Below, in pieces: positions 37,738-47,081 of a DNA stretch of 64,000 bases (its first letter is position 1; each line of letters begins with the position of its first letter). This DNA comes from Thiobacillus sp. (GTDB lineage Bacteria; Pseudomonadota; Gammaproteobacteria; Burkholderiales; Thiobacillaceae), in contig NZ_JAUYRI010000017.1 of the NCBI RefSeq assembly GCF_030696885.1, positions 287,212 through 351,211 of the forward strand. Direction: 5' to 3'. Under the pieces are notes generated by a model, which was not told the origin of the DNA, did no database searches, and was given only the letters and a program-made list of their open reading frames with translations. The position numbers and the translations under genes are program-made.

Positions 37738-38598
37738 ATGGCAATGCCCGGCCAGCTCATGTTCGTCCGCCAGCTGGGGCCGAACGCACGCCTGCTGATC
37801 TGGCTGCTGGTAGGCGTGAGCAGCATGGTGCTCGACACCCGCTATCAGACGCTCGATGGCCTGCGCAGCGGATTCTCGCTGGCGCTGCAACCGGTGCGCG
37901 AAGTGTTGCGTGCCCCCTCCGCCGTCGCCCTCGAACTGCAGGGCTTTTTCACCCGCCACCGACTGTTGCAGAACGAACGCGACGCGCTGCTGGCCGAGCG
38001 CGCGCATTGGCAGAACCAACTCAATGACACCCAATCGCTGGCGCGCGAAAACGCCGAGCTGCGCGGCCTGCTGCAATTGCCGGCCCGTCCTGGCCAGCAG
38101 GTGGTGCGCGCCGCGCTGCTGTATCAGGGACACAACTGGTTTGCCCAGCGCATCACGCTCGATCAGGGCGCGGCGGCCGGGCTGCGCGGCGGCCTGCCGG
38201 TGGTCGATGCCAACGGGCTGGTGGGCCAGGTGAGCCGGGTCTATCCCGGATCGAGCGAGGTCACGCTGGTGAGCGATGCCAACCAGCTGACGCCGGTCTT
38301 CATCGAACGCACCGGCCAGCGCGGACTGGCCGCCGGCAGCGGACGCAACCAGATGGAATTGCGCTACATGCCGGCACAGACGGACATCCGCCGGGGCGAT
38401 CGCCTGCTGACCTCGGGCATCGACCGGGTGTATCCGGCCGGCATACCGGTGGCGCGCGTCACCCGGGTGACGCGCTCGCAATCGAGCCCCTACCTGCGGA
38501 TCGAGAGCCAGCCATTGGCCGGGCTCGACCGTTCGCAGGCGGTCCTGGTGCTGGTGACAGAAGCACTGGCGCCAGAAGCGCAGGCGGTGCAGCCATGA
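37738..38598 (+). CDS. mreC: Rod-shape-determining protein MreC
   Basis: A 286-residue inner-membrane protein with a single N-terminal helix (residues 18-38), a coiled coil (QNERDALLAERAHWQNQLND) and the MreC beta-barrel domain (DQGAAAGLRGGLPVVDANGLVGQVS). It is somewhat short of the longest homologues but complete. Starts 49 bases after mreB; its stop overlaps mreD by 4 bases. Confidence 0.93.
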   Translation: MAMPGQLMFVRQLGPNARLLIWLLVGVSSMVLDTRYQTLDGLRSGFSLALQPVREVLRAPSAVALELQGFFTRHRLLQNERDALLAERAHWQNQLNDTQSLARENAELRGLLQLPARPGQQVVRAALLYQGHNWFAQRITLDQGAAAGLRGGLPVVDANGLVGQVSRVYPGSSEVTLVSDANQLTPVFIERTGQRGLAAGSGRNQMELRYMPAQTDIRRGDRLLTSGIDRVYPAGIPVARVTRVTRSQSSPYLRIESQPLAGLDRSQAVLVLVTEALAPEAQAVQP

Positions 38599-39095
38599 AC
38601 GCGCCCGCCCAGGCCTTCGGCAGCTGGCGCCATATCTTCGGCAGCCTGATATTGGCCGTATTGCTGGAACAGTTTCCCTGGACCGGCTGGGCGCTGGCGC
38701 TGCGTCCTGATTTCGTGTTGGTCGGCGTTCTGTTCTGGGTGCTCTACCAGCCGGCGCGCATCGGTTTCGGGGTGGCGTTTTTTCTCGGGCTGCTGGCCGA
38801 TTTTCAGGATGGCGTGGTGTTCGGCCAGCACGCCATCGCCTATGCGCTCGGTGTCTATATCGTGCTGTTCCTGCGCTTGCGGCTGCTGCAGTTTGATCCC
38901 TTGCGCATGGCCGCGCAGATGTTCCCGGTTTTTCTCGCGGTGCAGCTCGTGGTGTTGCTGGCGGGCTGGCTGGCAATCAACCCGCCGGACAATCTGGCCA
39001 TCCTGTTGCCGGTGCTGGGCAGCACGCTGCTGTGGTATCTGCTGACGGGCTTTCTGCGTCTGTGGCACGGAAAAAGCCTGCAGGATCGGACCTGA
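38595..39095 (+). CDS. mreD: Rod-shape-determining protein MreD
   Basis: A 166-residue membrane protein with about five hydrophobic helices and little charge, in the invariant position after mreC. Recognisable is FFLGLLADFQDGVVFGQHAIAYAL. It supports the MreC-PBP2 elongation complex. Confidence 0.92.
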   Translation: MNAPAQAFGSWRHIFGSLILAVLLEQFPWTGWALALRPDFVLVGVLFWVLYQPARIGFGVAFFLGLLADFQDGVVFGQHAIAYALGVYIVLFLRLRLLQFDPLRMAAQMFPVFLAVQLVVLLAGWLAINPPDNLAILLPVLGSTLLWYLLTGFLRLWHGKSLQDRT

Positions 39096-39101
39096 TCTCG
39101 G

Positions 39102-40994
39102 ATGTACCCGGCCACAACGCTGAAAAATCTCGACCTGGAGCTGGCCCGTTTCGTGGGCCGGCTCAAGGTCGGCGGCGCGTTTGTCGTGCTGCTGGCGGCC
39201 GCGCTGCTGGGACGCGCGTACTACCTGCAGATTGTGCAGCAGGAGCATTATCTGCAGCGCGCCGAAAGCAATCGCATTTCGCTGGTGCCCGCGGCGCCCC
39301 ACCGCGGACTGATTCTCGATCGCCAGGGCCGCATCCTGGCGGAAAACTATTCGGCCTATACGCTGGAGCTGACGCGCACGCGGATTGATGACCTGGACGC
39401 CACGCTGGCCCAGGTGGGTGAACTGGTCGACATCACACCGGGGCAACTGCGGCGTTTTCGCCGGCTGCTCTCTGAATCGCACGAATTCGAAACGGTGCCG
39501 CTGAAAAGCAAGCTGACCGATGAAGAGGTGGCGATCCTGGCGGCCAACCGCTATCGCCTGCCGGGGGTGGAGATCAAGGCGCGGCTGTTCCGAAACTACC
39601 GGGCCGGCCCGGGCATGGCGCATGTGCTGGGCTTCATCGGCCGCATCAACGACCGCGACCTCGAGCGTCTGCGGGAAGAGGGCCGCGAGCAGAACTACCG
39701 GGGCAGCGCCCACATCGGCAAGACCGGGCTCGAGCAGAGTTACGAAACCCTGCTGCACGGACGCACCGGCTTTGACCAGATGGAGACCGATTCCAGCGGC
39801 CGCGCGGTGCGCATGCTGTCGCGCATTGCGCCGGTGCCGGGCAAGGATCTGCGCCTGCATCTCGATGTCGAACTGCAGGCGGTGGCCGAACAGGCATTTG
39901 GCGATTTTCTGGGCGGCTTGGTGGCGATCGATCCCAACACCGGCGGGGTGCTGGCGCTGGTATCGAAACCGGGATTCGATCCCAACCTGTTCGTCGACGG
40001 CATCGATCCGGAAACCTGGAAATCGCTCAACGAATCGCCCGAGCGGCCGATGGTCAACCGCGTGCTGCGCGGCATCTACCCGCCTGGTTCGACGATCAAG
40101 CCGCTGATGGCGCTGGCCGGGCTGGAGCTGGGCCTGCGCAAGCCGTCCGACAGCATCAACGACCCCGGCTACTATTCGCTGCCCAACAGCCGGCACCGCT
40201 TTCGCGACTGGAAAGTGGAGGGACATGGCGTGGTCGATCTGCGCAGATCGATTTCGCAATCCTGCGATACCTATTACTACCGGCTGGCCGTCGACATGGG
40301 CATCGACCGCATGCACGACTACCTGGCGAAATTTGGTCTCGGTGCGCGCACCGGCATCGACCTCGAGGGCGAATCGTCCGGACTGCTGCCTTCGCGGGAC
40401 TGGAAGCAGCGCCGCTGGAAACAGCCCTGGTACCCCGGTGAAACCGTGATCGCCGGCATTGGCCAGGGCTATCACCTGACCACGCCGCTGCAACTGGCCG
40501 TGATGACTGCGATGCTCGCCAACGGCGGCAAACAGGTCGAGCCGCGTCTGGTCGATGCGGTACGCGATTCGCACGACCGTGACTGGCAGCAGTTGCCGGG
40601 CATGTCACGTGGCCAGGTGGCGATCACGCCCGCGCATCTCGACGTGGTGCGTGCGGGCATGCTCGACGTCATGAGTCCGGGCGGCACCGCTGCCCGCTCC
40701 GCGGCCGGGGCGCCCTACACGATTGCCGGCAAGACCGGCACCGCGCAGGTGGTCGGCATCCGCCAGGGCGCGCGCTACGATGCCAGCAAACTGGCGCGCG
40801 AGCATCGCGACCATGCGCTGTTCATCGCCTATGCGCCGGCCGAGAATCCCACCATCGCGGTGGCGGTGATGGTGGAAAACGGCGGTTCCGGCAGCGGCAC
40901 GGCGGCGCCGGTCGCGCGTGCCGTATTCGATTACTACCTGACGGGAAAGCGTCCTGTCGTACCCAAGCTGGAGGCAGGCAATGGCACGGAGTAG
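39102..40994 (+). CDS. mrdA: Penicillin-binding protein 2 (elongasome transpeptidase)
   Basis: A 630-residue class B PBP: one N-terminal membrane helix (residues 20-45), the dimerisation domain (RGLILDRQGRILAEN), and the transpeptidase domain with intact SxxK (GSTIKP, about residue 330), SxD-type SCDTYYY and KTG (GKTGTAQV). It cross-links peptidoglycan in lateral growth with RodA. It overlaps rodA by 14 bases. Confidence 0.95.
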   Translation: MYPATTLKNLDLELARFVGRLKVGGAFVVLLAAALLGRAYYLQIVQQEHYLQRAESNRISLVPAAPHRGLILDRQGRILAENYSAYTLELTRTRIDDLDATLAQVGELVDITPGQLRRFRRLLSESHEFETVPLKSKLTDEEVAILAANRYRLPGVEIKARLFRNYRAGPGMAHVLGFIGRINDRDLERLREEGREQNYRGSAHIGKTGLEQSYETLLHGRTGFDQMETDSSGRAVRMLSRIAPVPGKDLRLHLDVELQAVAEQAFGDFLGGLVAIDPNTGGVLALVSKPGFDPNLFVDGIDPETWKSLNESPERPMVNRVLRGIYPPGSTIKPLMALAGLELGLRKPSDSINDPGYYSLPNSRHRFRDWKVEGHGVVDLRRSISQSCDTYYYRLAVDMGIDRMHDYLAKFGLGARTGIDLEGESSGLLPSRDWKQRRWKQPWYPGETVIAGIGQGYHLTTPLQLAVMTAMLANGGKQVEPRLVDAVRDSHDRDWQQLPGMSRGQVAITPAHLDVVRAGMLDVMSPGGTAARSAAGAPYTIAGKTGTAQVVGIRQGARYDASKLAREHRDHALFIAYAPAENPTIAVAVMVENGGSGSGTAAPVARAVFDYYLTGKRPVVPKLEAGNGTE

Positions 40995-42081
40995 CCACTG
41001 GATCGTGCGCAGGCTGAGCCACCTCGACGGCATCCTGCTGGTGCTGGTGCTCGTCCTGCTTGGCATCAGCCTGGCGGTGGTGGCCAGCGCGTCGGGACAG
41101 AGCCCGGCGCGTATCAGCGGCCACCTGATCAACATGGGACTGGCGCTAGCGGTGATGCTGGTGATGGCCAACGTGCCACCGCATATCCTGTCCAAGGTGG
41201 GCCCGCCTTTGTATGTGGCGGGGGTGGTGCTGCTGATCGCAGTGGCGCTGTTCGGCGAGGTCCGCAACGGTTCGCGGCGCTGGCTCGATCTGGGCGTGGT
41301 GGCATTCCAGCCGTCGGAACTGCTGAAACTGGCGTTGCCGCTGATGATGGCGTGGTATTTCCAGCGCAACGAGGGTGTTCTGCGGGCCAAGCATTTCCTG
41401 GTCGGCGGCGCCATGCTGCTGGTGCCGTTTTTCCTCATCCTGCGCCAGCCCGATCTGGGCACCGCGCTGATGATCGGCGCCTCGGGCTTTTACCTGCTGT
41501 TTTTTGCCGGCCTGCCGTGGAAAGTGATGGTCGGCGGTGCCGTACTGGGCGGGGCGAGCCTGCCGGTACTGTGGAATTTCATGCACGACTACCAGCAGCG
41601 CCGCGTGCTGACCCTGCTCGACCCCAGCTCCGACCCGCTCGGCGCCGGCTACCACATCATCCAGTCGACAATCGCGATCGGTTCGGGCGGCCTCTTCGGC
41701 AAAGGCTGGATGCAGGGTACGCAAACCCAGCTCGACTTCATTCCCGAGCGCACAACCGATTTCGTGTTTGCCGTATTCGGCGAGGAATTCGGCTACCTCG
41801 GCGCCATCCTGCTGGTGGGGCTGTACCTGGCCATTGTCGCGCGCGGGCTGGTGATCGCGGCACGCGCACCGACGCTGTTCGGGCGGCTGATGGCGGCTAC
41901 CTTGAGTCTCAATCTGTTCACCTATGCCTTCGTCAACATGGGCATGGTGTCGGGCATCCTGCCGGTGGTGGGCGTGCCGCTGCCGCTGATGAGCTATGGC
42001 GGCACCGCACTCGTCACGCTGCTGCTGGGCATGGGGATTCTGATGAGCGTGGCGACGCATCGCCAGCTCAATAAAACCTGA
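40981..42081 (+). CDS. rodA: Peptidoglycan glycosyltransferase RodA
   Basis: A 366-residue SEDS protein with about ten membrane helices. Typical blocks are NGSRRWLDLGVVAFQPSELLKL, FLLRQPDLGTAL-like ILRQPDLGTALMIG, and the C-terminal VGVPLPLMSYGGTALVTLL. It polymerises glycan strands in partnership with PBP2. Followed by rlpA after 17 bases. Confidence 0.95.
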   Translation: MARSSHWIVRRLSHLDGILLVLVLVLLGISLAVVASASGQSPARISGHLINMGLALAVMLVMANVPPHILSKVGPPLYVAGVVLLIAVALFGEVRNGSRRWLDLGVVAFQPSELLKLALPLMMAWYFQRNEGVLRAKHFLVGGAMLLVPFFLILRQPDLGTALMIGASGFYLLFFAGLPWKVMVGGAVLGGASLPVLWNFMHDYQQRRVLTLLDPSSDPLGAGYHIIQSTIAIGSGGLFGKGWMQGTQTQLDFIPERTTDFVFAVFGEEFGYLGAILLVGLYLAIVARGLVIAARAPTLFGRLMAATLSLNLFTYAFVNMGMVSGILPVVGVPLPLMSYGGTALVTLLLGMGILMSVATHRQLNKT

Positions 42082-42098
42082 CAGGCTAAAATGCGAAC

Positions 42099-42932
42099 AT
42101 GACTGTGATTCCGATACTGATGGCGGCCGTGCTGGCACTGGCGCTGGCCGGCTGCGGCAGCACCCCGACCCGGCAGGCCAAGACCCCCACACCCGCCCCC
42201 AACGCACCGCAGGGCGGCGGCTATTACCTCGACGATGGCCCCGAGGCGACGCCGCCAGCGAATCTCGATACTGTGCCCGATGCGGTGCCGCGCGACGAGC
42301 CGCTGCACCGCTTTGCCAACCGCACCTATACGGCGCTGGGCAACACCTACACACCGCGGACGACGCGCCGCGGCTTCAGCGAGGAGGGGCTGGCGTCGTG
42401 GTACGGACGTCGTTTCCACGGCAGGAAAACCGCATCGGGCGAGGTCTACGACATGTATGCGATGACGGCCGCCCACCCCACGCTCCCGATCCCGAGCTAT
42501 GTCCGGGTGACGGCGCTCAACAGCGGCAAATCGGTGGTGGTGCGCATCAACGACCGTGGCCCGTTCCACAGCAAGCGCGTCATCGACCTGTCGTATACCG
42601 CCGCCCACAAGCTCGGCTACATCCGGCAGGGCAGTACCCGGGTGCGCGTGGAAAGCATCGATCCCGCCAGCCACGACACGCAGGGCGAAGCGCTCGGCGA
42701 AGGGCTTTTCCTGCAGGTGGGCGCGTTCTCCAGCGCCGACAATGCGCAACGGCTGCGCGAACGGCTGACGCGCGAACTGGCGCTCCACGCCGGCCGCACC
42801 CGCGTGGTCCTCAACGACAAGCTGCATCGCGTGCAGCTCGGTCCCTATCCCAGCGACGTCGACGCGCACGCGGACCGCGATCGGGTGCGGGAACGTCTCG
42901 ATTTGAACGCGGTCCTGCTCAGACGCGATTAG
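42099..42932 (+). CDS. rlpA: RlpA-family septal-ring lipoprotein / lytic transglycosylase
   Basis: A 277-residue lipoprotein: signal peptide with lipobox ALAGC, double-psi beta-barrel domain (GLASWYGRRFHGRKTASGEVYDM, and VRINDRGPF with the catalytic Asp), and a C-terminal SPOR domain (LFLQVGAFSSADNAQRL) that binds denuded glycan at the septum. Located between rodA and the dac gene, as in many betaproteobacteria. Confidence 0.93.
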   Translation: MTVIPILMAAVLALALAGCGSTPTRQAKTPTPAPNAPQGGGYYLDDGPEATPPANLDTVPDAVPRDEPLHRFANRTYTALGNTYTPRTTRRGFSEEGLASWYGRRFHGRKTASGEVYDMYAMTAAHPTLPIPSYVRVTALNSGKSVVVRINDRGPFHSKRVIDLSYTAAHKLGYIRQGSTRVRVESIDPASHDTQGEALGEGLFLQVGAFSSADNAQRLRERLTRELALHAGRTRVVLNDKLHRVQLGPYPSDVDAHADRDRVRERLDLNAVLLRRD

Positions 42933-42953
42933 GGCGATTAAAAGGTATTGCAG

Positions 42954-44069
42954 ATGAAGATTTTCTGGCTGGGGCTGGCGCTCCTGTTTTCAGCACACGC
43001 ATGGGCCGCACCGGCCGGCATTTCCGGGCGCGCCTGGGTGGTGATCGATCAGGCCAGTGGCCGCGAACTGGCCGCGCACCAGGCCGATCTGCCGCTGGCG
43101 CCGGCGTCGCTGACGCAGTTGATGACGGCCTATGTGCTGTTCGGCGACATCCGCAAGAACCGGCTCAACTTGGGCGAGACCCTGACGGTGCCGGAAGTCG
43201 CCACAGAGATCGACGGCGCGCGTGCTTTCCTCAAGGCGGGCGACCAGATCAGCGTCGATACGCTGATCCAGGCGATGCTGGTGCAGTCGGCAGGCGATGC
43301 GATTCTGGCGCTGGTGACGGCGGTCGACGGCAACGAAGCGGTATTCGTCGAGCGGATGAACCGCGAAGCCAAGCGGCTCGGCATGAACAAGACGCGTTTC
43401 ATGAATGCCACCGGGCTGACCGAGCCGGGCCACGTGTCGAGCGCGCGCGATCTCGCGCTGCTGGGGCGCGCGCTGGCGCGCGACTTTCCCGAGCGCAGCG
43501 CCTATTTCGCGCAGAAGGAGCTGCCGCTGAAGGGCATCACCTACTACAACGCCAACCGCCTGCTGTGGCGTGACAACACCGTGAATGGACTCAAGGTCGG
43601 GCGCACCGTGCAGGCCGGCTACTGCATGGCCGCCTCGGCGCAACGCGGCGAGCAGAGCCGCATTGCCGTGGTGCTGGGCGCGCGCTCCGACGCCCAGCGC
43701 ACCCAGGACGCGCTGCGTCTGCTCAACTACGGCTTCGAGAATTTCGACAGCATGCGGCTGTACCGCGCGCAGCAGCCGGTCAAGATCGCTCCCCTCTACC
43801 GCGGCGCGCGCGCGTCGGTCAGCATGGGATTTGCGCAGGACTTTCACCTGCTGGTGCCGCGCGGCAGTGCGTCGCGCGTCAAGGCCGAAATCATCACCCA
43901 GCAGCCGATCGTGGCGCCGGTGCGCAAGGGCCAGCGCATGGGCACGCTGCGGCTGACGCTCGACGGCAAGCCGCTCGGCGACTATGCCCTGGTCGCGCTG
44001 CACGATGTCGCCGTGGCCGGCATCTTCGGTCGCGGCTGGGATTCGATCCGGCTGTTCTTCGCACAATGA
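42954..44069 (+). CDS. DacA/DacC-like D,D-carboxypeptidase homologue lacking catalytic motifs
   Basis: A 371-residue secreted protein with a signal peptide (cleaved after AWA), the penicillin-binding domain and the C-terminal PBP5-type beta domain and amphipathic anchor (GRGWDSIRLFF). All three active-site motifs differ from the family: SxxK reads SLTQ (residues 52-55, CAG codon), SxN reads SAG (112-114), and KTG reads KVG (214-216). The rest is well conserved and the frame intact, so it looks like a selected pseudoenzyme that may bind peptidoglycan without trimming it. ATG 42954 with AAAAGG upstream is preferred to a TTG two codons earlier. It overlaps dat by 4 bases. Confidence 0.88.
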   Translation: MKIFWLGLALLFSAHAWAAPAGISGRAWVVIDQASGRELAAHQADLPLAPASLTQLMTAYVLFGDIRKNRLNLGETLTVPEVATEIDGARAFLKAGDQISVDTLIQAMLVQSAGDAILALVTAVDGNEAVFVERMNREAKRLGMNKTRFMNATGLTEPGHVSSARDLALLGRALARDFPERSAYFAQKELPLKGITYYNANRLLWRDNTVNGLKVGRTVQAGYCMAASAQRGEQSRIAVVLGARSDAQRTQDALRLLNYGFENFDSMRLYRAQQPVKIAPLYRGARASVSMGFAQDFHLLVPRGSASRVKAEIITQQPIVAPVRKGQRMGTLRLTLDGKPLGDYALVALHDVAVAGIFGRGWDSIRLFFAQ

Positions 44070-44914
44070 ACGCCTACCTGAACGGCGATTATCTGCCACT
44101 GGCCGACGCGAAAGTCTCGGTGCTCGACCGTGGTTTCATCTTCGGCGACGGCGTCTACGAGCTGGTGCCGGTGTATTCACACAAGCCGTTCCGGCTCGAC
44201 GAGCACCTGCGCCGCCTGCAGGGCAGCCTCGACGGCATCCGTCTGGCCAACCCGCATGACGCGGCTGGATGGCGCGAGCGCATCCTGAAATTGATCGATC
44301 TGCAGGACGTCGCCGACCAGTCGCTCTACATCCAGGTGACCCGTGGGGTCGCCCCGCGCGACCATGCGTTTCCCCAAACGGTCTCGCCGACCGTCTTCAT
44401 GTTCGCGCAGCCGCTGGTGACCGCGACGCCCGCGCAGAAAGCGGCCGGCGTGTGCGCCGTCACCGCCATCGATAACCGCTGGTTGCGCTGCAACATCAAG
44501 GCGATTTCGCTTCTGGCCAACATCCTGCTGCGCCAGCAGGCGGTGGACGCCGACTGCGCGGAGACCCTGATGCTGCGCGACGGCTTTCTGACCGAGGGTG
44601 CGGCGAGCAACATCTTCGTGGTGAAGGACGGTGTGTTGCTGGCGCCGCCGCCGTCCAACCTGATGCTCACCGGCATCACCTACGACGTGGTGCGGGAGCT
44701 TGCGGTGGCGAACGGCATGCCGCACGCGGTGCGGGCGATCTCCGAATCCGAGCTGCGGGCTGCCGACGAACTGTGGATGACCTCGTCGACCAAGGAAATC
44801 ATGCCGATTGTCCGGCTGGATGGCGCGCAGGTCGGCGCCGGCGTGCCGGGCCCGCTGGCGCAGCAGATGGACGCGCTCTACCAGGCCTTCAAGCAGGCGG
44901 TCATGCGCGCATGA
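44066..44914 (+). CDS. dat: D-amino acid aminotransferase
   Basis: A 282-residue fold-IV PLP enzyme making D-alanine/D-glutamate from keto acids. The N-terminal block LNGDYLPLADAKVSVLDRGFIFGDGVYE, PLP lysine in RCNIKAISLLANIL, and TEGAASNIFVVKDG are clear. Standard partner in this cluster, supplying D-amino acids for peptidoglycan. It is coupled to the preceding gene. Confidence 0.92.
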   Translation: MNAYLNGDYLPLADAKVSVLDRGFIFGDGVYELVPVYSHKPFRLDEHLRRLQGSLDGIRLANPHDAAGWRERILKLIDLQDVADQSLYIQVTRGVAPRDHAFPQTVSPTVFMFAQPLVTATPAQKAAGVCAVTAIDNRWLRCNIKAISLLANILLRQQAVDADCAETLMLRDGFLTEGAASNIFVVKDGVLLAPPPSNLMLTGITYDVVRELAVANGMPHAVRAISESELRAADELWMTSSTKEIMPIVRLDGAQVGAGVPGPLAQQMDALYQAFKQAVMRA

Positions 44915-45008
44915 GCAGCGAGCCTCGGCACGTGCGAGCGCTCGCGAATGCGCGCCACGCCCGACGCGATAGGTTTGTATACCCGGGAACCGAACGGAGG
45001 GCGCGCGC

Positions 45009-45275
45009 ATGAGCGAAGAAGACACGCTGCTCGTATTCCCCACCGATTTTCCGATCAAGATCATGGGCGAGCGACGCGACGATTTCGCGCAGGCCATGGT
45101 CGAACTGGTGCAGCGTCATGCGCCCGACTTCAATGCCGAAACGGTCGAGATGCGGGCGTCTTCCAGCGGCAACTACCTGTCGGTGACCTGTGTGGTGCGC
45201 GCCACCTCGAAAGCCCAGCTCGATGCGCTGTATCGCGAGATCACCGCGCATCCGTGGGTGAAGATGGCGTTGTGA
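45009..45275 (+). CDS. ybeD: YbeD-like DUF493 protein (lipoate-associated regulator)
   Basis: An 88-residue ACT-like protein: [30 protein letters not shown] and [34 protein letters not shown]. Conserved neighbour of lipB; its molecular role is unclear. Its TGA is directly followed by a G-rich repeat. Confidence 0.9.
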   Translation: MSEEDTLLVFPTDFPIKIMGERRDDFAQAMVELVQRHAPDFNAETVEMRASSSGNYLSVTCVVRATSKAQLDALYREITAHPWVKMAL

Positions 45276-45310
45276 GGGGTCAGGGGCCAGGGATCAGGGG
45301 TCAGGGGGGC
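45276..45310 (+). repeat. G-rich stop-proximal repeat between ybeD and lipB
   Basis: Four tandem GGGTCAGG/GGCCAGGG-like units starting immediately after the ybeD stop codon and ending about 10 bases before the lipB start. Same style as 24080-24113. Confidence 0.7.
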
Positions 45311-45319
45311 GAGGCGATC

Positions 45320-45916
45320 GTGCGCGGCCTGGGTCGGGTCGCGTACGTGCCGACCTGGCGGGCGATGCAGGATTTCACCGCGCAGCGCACGACCGACACG
45401 CCGGACGAGATCTGGTTGCTGGAGCATCCGCCGGTCTACACCCAGGGGCAGGCCGGCAAGCCTGAGCACCTGATCGCCGCCACCGACATTCCGGTGGTGC
45501 CGATCGATCGCGGCGGCCAGATCACCTATCACGGGCCGGGACAACTCGTGGCCTATGTGCTGGTCGACCTGCGGCGGCGTGGCTATGGCATCCGCGAACT
45601 GGTGACGCGCATGGAACAGGCGGTGATCGATCTACTGACGGACCATGGTGTGGTCGCCGCACGCCAACCCGGCGCGCCGGGCGTCTATGTCGGCGGGGCG
45701 AAAATCGCCGCGCTTGGCCTGCGGGTGAAGCACGGTTGCACCTATCATGGCCTGGCGCTTAACGTCGACATGGATCTGGCGCCGTTTGCCGCGATCAACC
45801 CTTGCGGCTACGCCGGCATGGCGGTCACCCAATGCCGTGACCACGGCGTGCAGCTGACGCTGCCGCAGACGGAGCAGGCGCTTACTCAGGCCTTGCTGGC
45901 CGCGATCTATTCTTGA
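45320..45916 (+). CDS. lipB: Octanoyl-(acyl carrier protein) transferase LipB
   Basis: A 198-residue enzyme from the GTG at 45320. It carries [16 protein letters not shown], the catalytic lysine in [14 protein letters not shown] and catalytic cysteine in INPCGYAG. It transfers octanoate to lipoyl domains for LipA. The frame is open upstream through the G-rich repeat to another GTG at 45272 overlapping the ybeD stop; residues from there ([12 protein letters not shown]) are repeat-encoded, so 45320 is preferred. Confidence 0.9.
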   Translation: MRGLGRVAYVPTWRAMQDFTAQRTTDTPDEIWLLEHPPVYTQGQAGKPEHLIAATDIPVVPIDRGGQITYHGPGQLVAYVLVDLRRRGYGIRELVTRMEQAVIDLLTDHGVVAARQPGAPGVYVGGAKIAALGLRVKHGCTYHGLALNVDMDLAPFAAINPCGYAGMAVTQCRDHGVQLTLPQTEQALTQALLAAIYS

Positions 45917-45942
45917 CTGATTTAGTCGAGTATTAGTATTCT
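45913..45942 (+). promoter_or_regulatory. Sigma-70-like promoter for the TrpD-fold/Rieske pair
   Basis: TTGACT (45913-45918, overlapping the lipB stop) and TATTCT (45937-45942) with an 18-base spacer, 24 bases before ATG 45966. The segment is AT-rich against its surroundings. Confidence 0.45.
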
Positions 45943-45965
45943 TCGGACTTCTAATGGAGTAAACC

Positions 45966-47081
45966 ATGAGCACCGACACCCTGCCGTCCGATCCCAAACT
46001 CCTGATGCGCTCGATCATCCAGCGCATCGCCACCGGGCCCGATCTGTCCAAGGACATCAGCCGCACCGAGGCGCACCTGGGCACCAAGGCCATTATCGAT
46101 AACCTGATCGACCCGGTGCAGGTGGGCATCTACTTCATTGCGTTGCGGATGAAGCGCGAGACGATGGATGAAAACCGCGGGGTGCTCGACGCGGTGCTGG
46201 AAACCACCCGGCGTGTCACCGCCGACGTCGACGAAGTGGTCGACATCGGCGATCCCTACGATGGCTACACGCGCTGCCTGCCGGCCGCGCCCTTTCTCGG
46301 CCCGCTACTGGCGGAACTCGGGGTGCACGTGGTGAGCCACGGTCTCGACAAGGTCGGCCCCAAATACGGCGTCACCGTGCGCCACGTGCTGCAAGCCGCC
46401 GGCGTCCCGGTCAACCTGAGTCCCACAGAGGCCGCCGCGCGCCTCGCCGACCCGGCGATCGGCTGGACCTACGTCGACCAGGCGAACTCCAACCCCGGCA
46501 TGCACAACCTGATCCCGCTACGCACGCAGATGATCAAACGCCAGGTGCTGACCACGGTGGAAGTGCTGTCCAAGCCCATCGCCGGCAAGAAACTGACTCA
46601 CTTCGTCACCGGCTATGTGCACAAGCCGTATCCGCCGATCTATGCTGAACTTGCCCGCGTGGCGGGCTTCGACACCGCCTGCATCGTGCGCGGCGTCGAG
46701 GGCGGCGTGATCCCCTCGCTGCGCCAGACCGGCAAGTACTTCCATTATCACGACCGCGGCAACGAAGTCGAAGCCAACATCGATCCGGTGGCCCTGGGCA
46801 TCGACCAGCCGGTGCGCGCGGTGCCGCTTCCGGGTAGCGTGGCGACCGAGGAAGGCGCCGACGAAATCGTCGCCGCCATCGACATCAAGGCCACCGCGCA
46901 CGCCGCGGCAGAAGCCGGCATCCTGGCACTCAAAGGCGACAAGGGCGCCACCTATGATTCGCTGGTGCTGGCCGGCTCGATCATCCTGCACCACGTCGGC
47001 CGTGCCGCGAGCGTCGCCGACGCCGCTGCGCAAATCCGCGCCGTGCTCGATTCCGGCAAGGCCGTCGCAAGGGTGCAGTGA
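45966..47081 (+). CDS. TrpD-fold (anthranilate phosphoribosyltransferase-like) protein of unknown activity
   Basis: A 371-residue protein with the glycosyltransferase-family-3 architecture: N-terminal helical domain (LMRSIIQRIATGPDLSKDISRTEA) and a nucleoside-phosphorylase-like domain. The TrpD PRPP motif GTGGD is replaced by IGDPYDGY, and the KHGNR region by SHGLDKVGPKYG, so true anthranilate transfer is unlikely. Its stop overlaps the start of a Rieske gene (TGATG). Function unknown; the coupling suggests an electron-transfer or modification role for the pair. Confidence 0.8.
   Translation: MSTDTLPSDPKLLMRSIIQRIATGPDLSKDISRTEAHLGTKAIIDNLIDPVQVGIYFIALRMKRETMDENRGVLDAVLETTRRVTADVDEVVDIGDPYDGYTRCLPAAPFLGPLLAELGVHVVSHGLDKVGPKYGVTVRHVLQAAGVPVNLSPTEAAARLADPAIGWTYVDQANSNPGMHNLIPLRTQMIKRQVLTTVEVLSKPIAGKKLTHFVTGYVHKPYPPIYAELARVAGFDTACIVRGVEGGVIPSLRQTGKYFHYHDRGNEVEANIDPVALGIDQPVRAVPLPGSVATEEGADEIVAAIDIKATAHAAAEAGILALKGDKGATYDSLVLAGSIILHHVGRAASVADAAAQIRAVLDSGKAVARVQ

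Noticed and set aside
38490-40574. A 694-codon open frame antisense to mreD and mrdA
   Set aside because: The plus strand carries intact PBP2 motifs; the antisense translation is His/Arg/Gln-rich and without domains, as expected from GC-rich third positions.
45966-47081. True anthranilate phosphoribosyltransferase (trpD)
   Set aside because: The GTGGD PRPP motif is replaced and no other trp genes are near.
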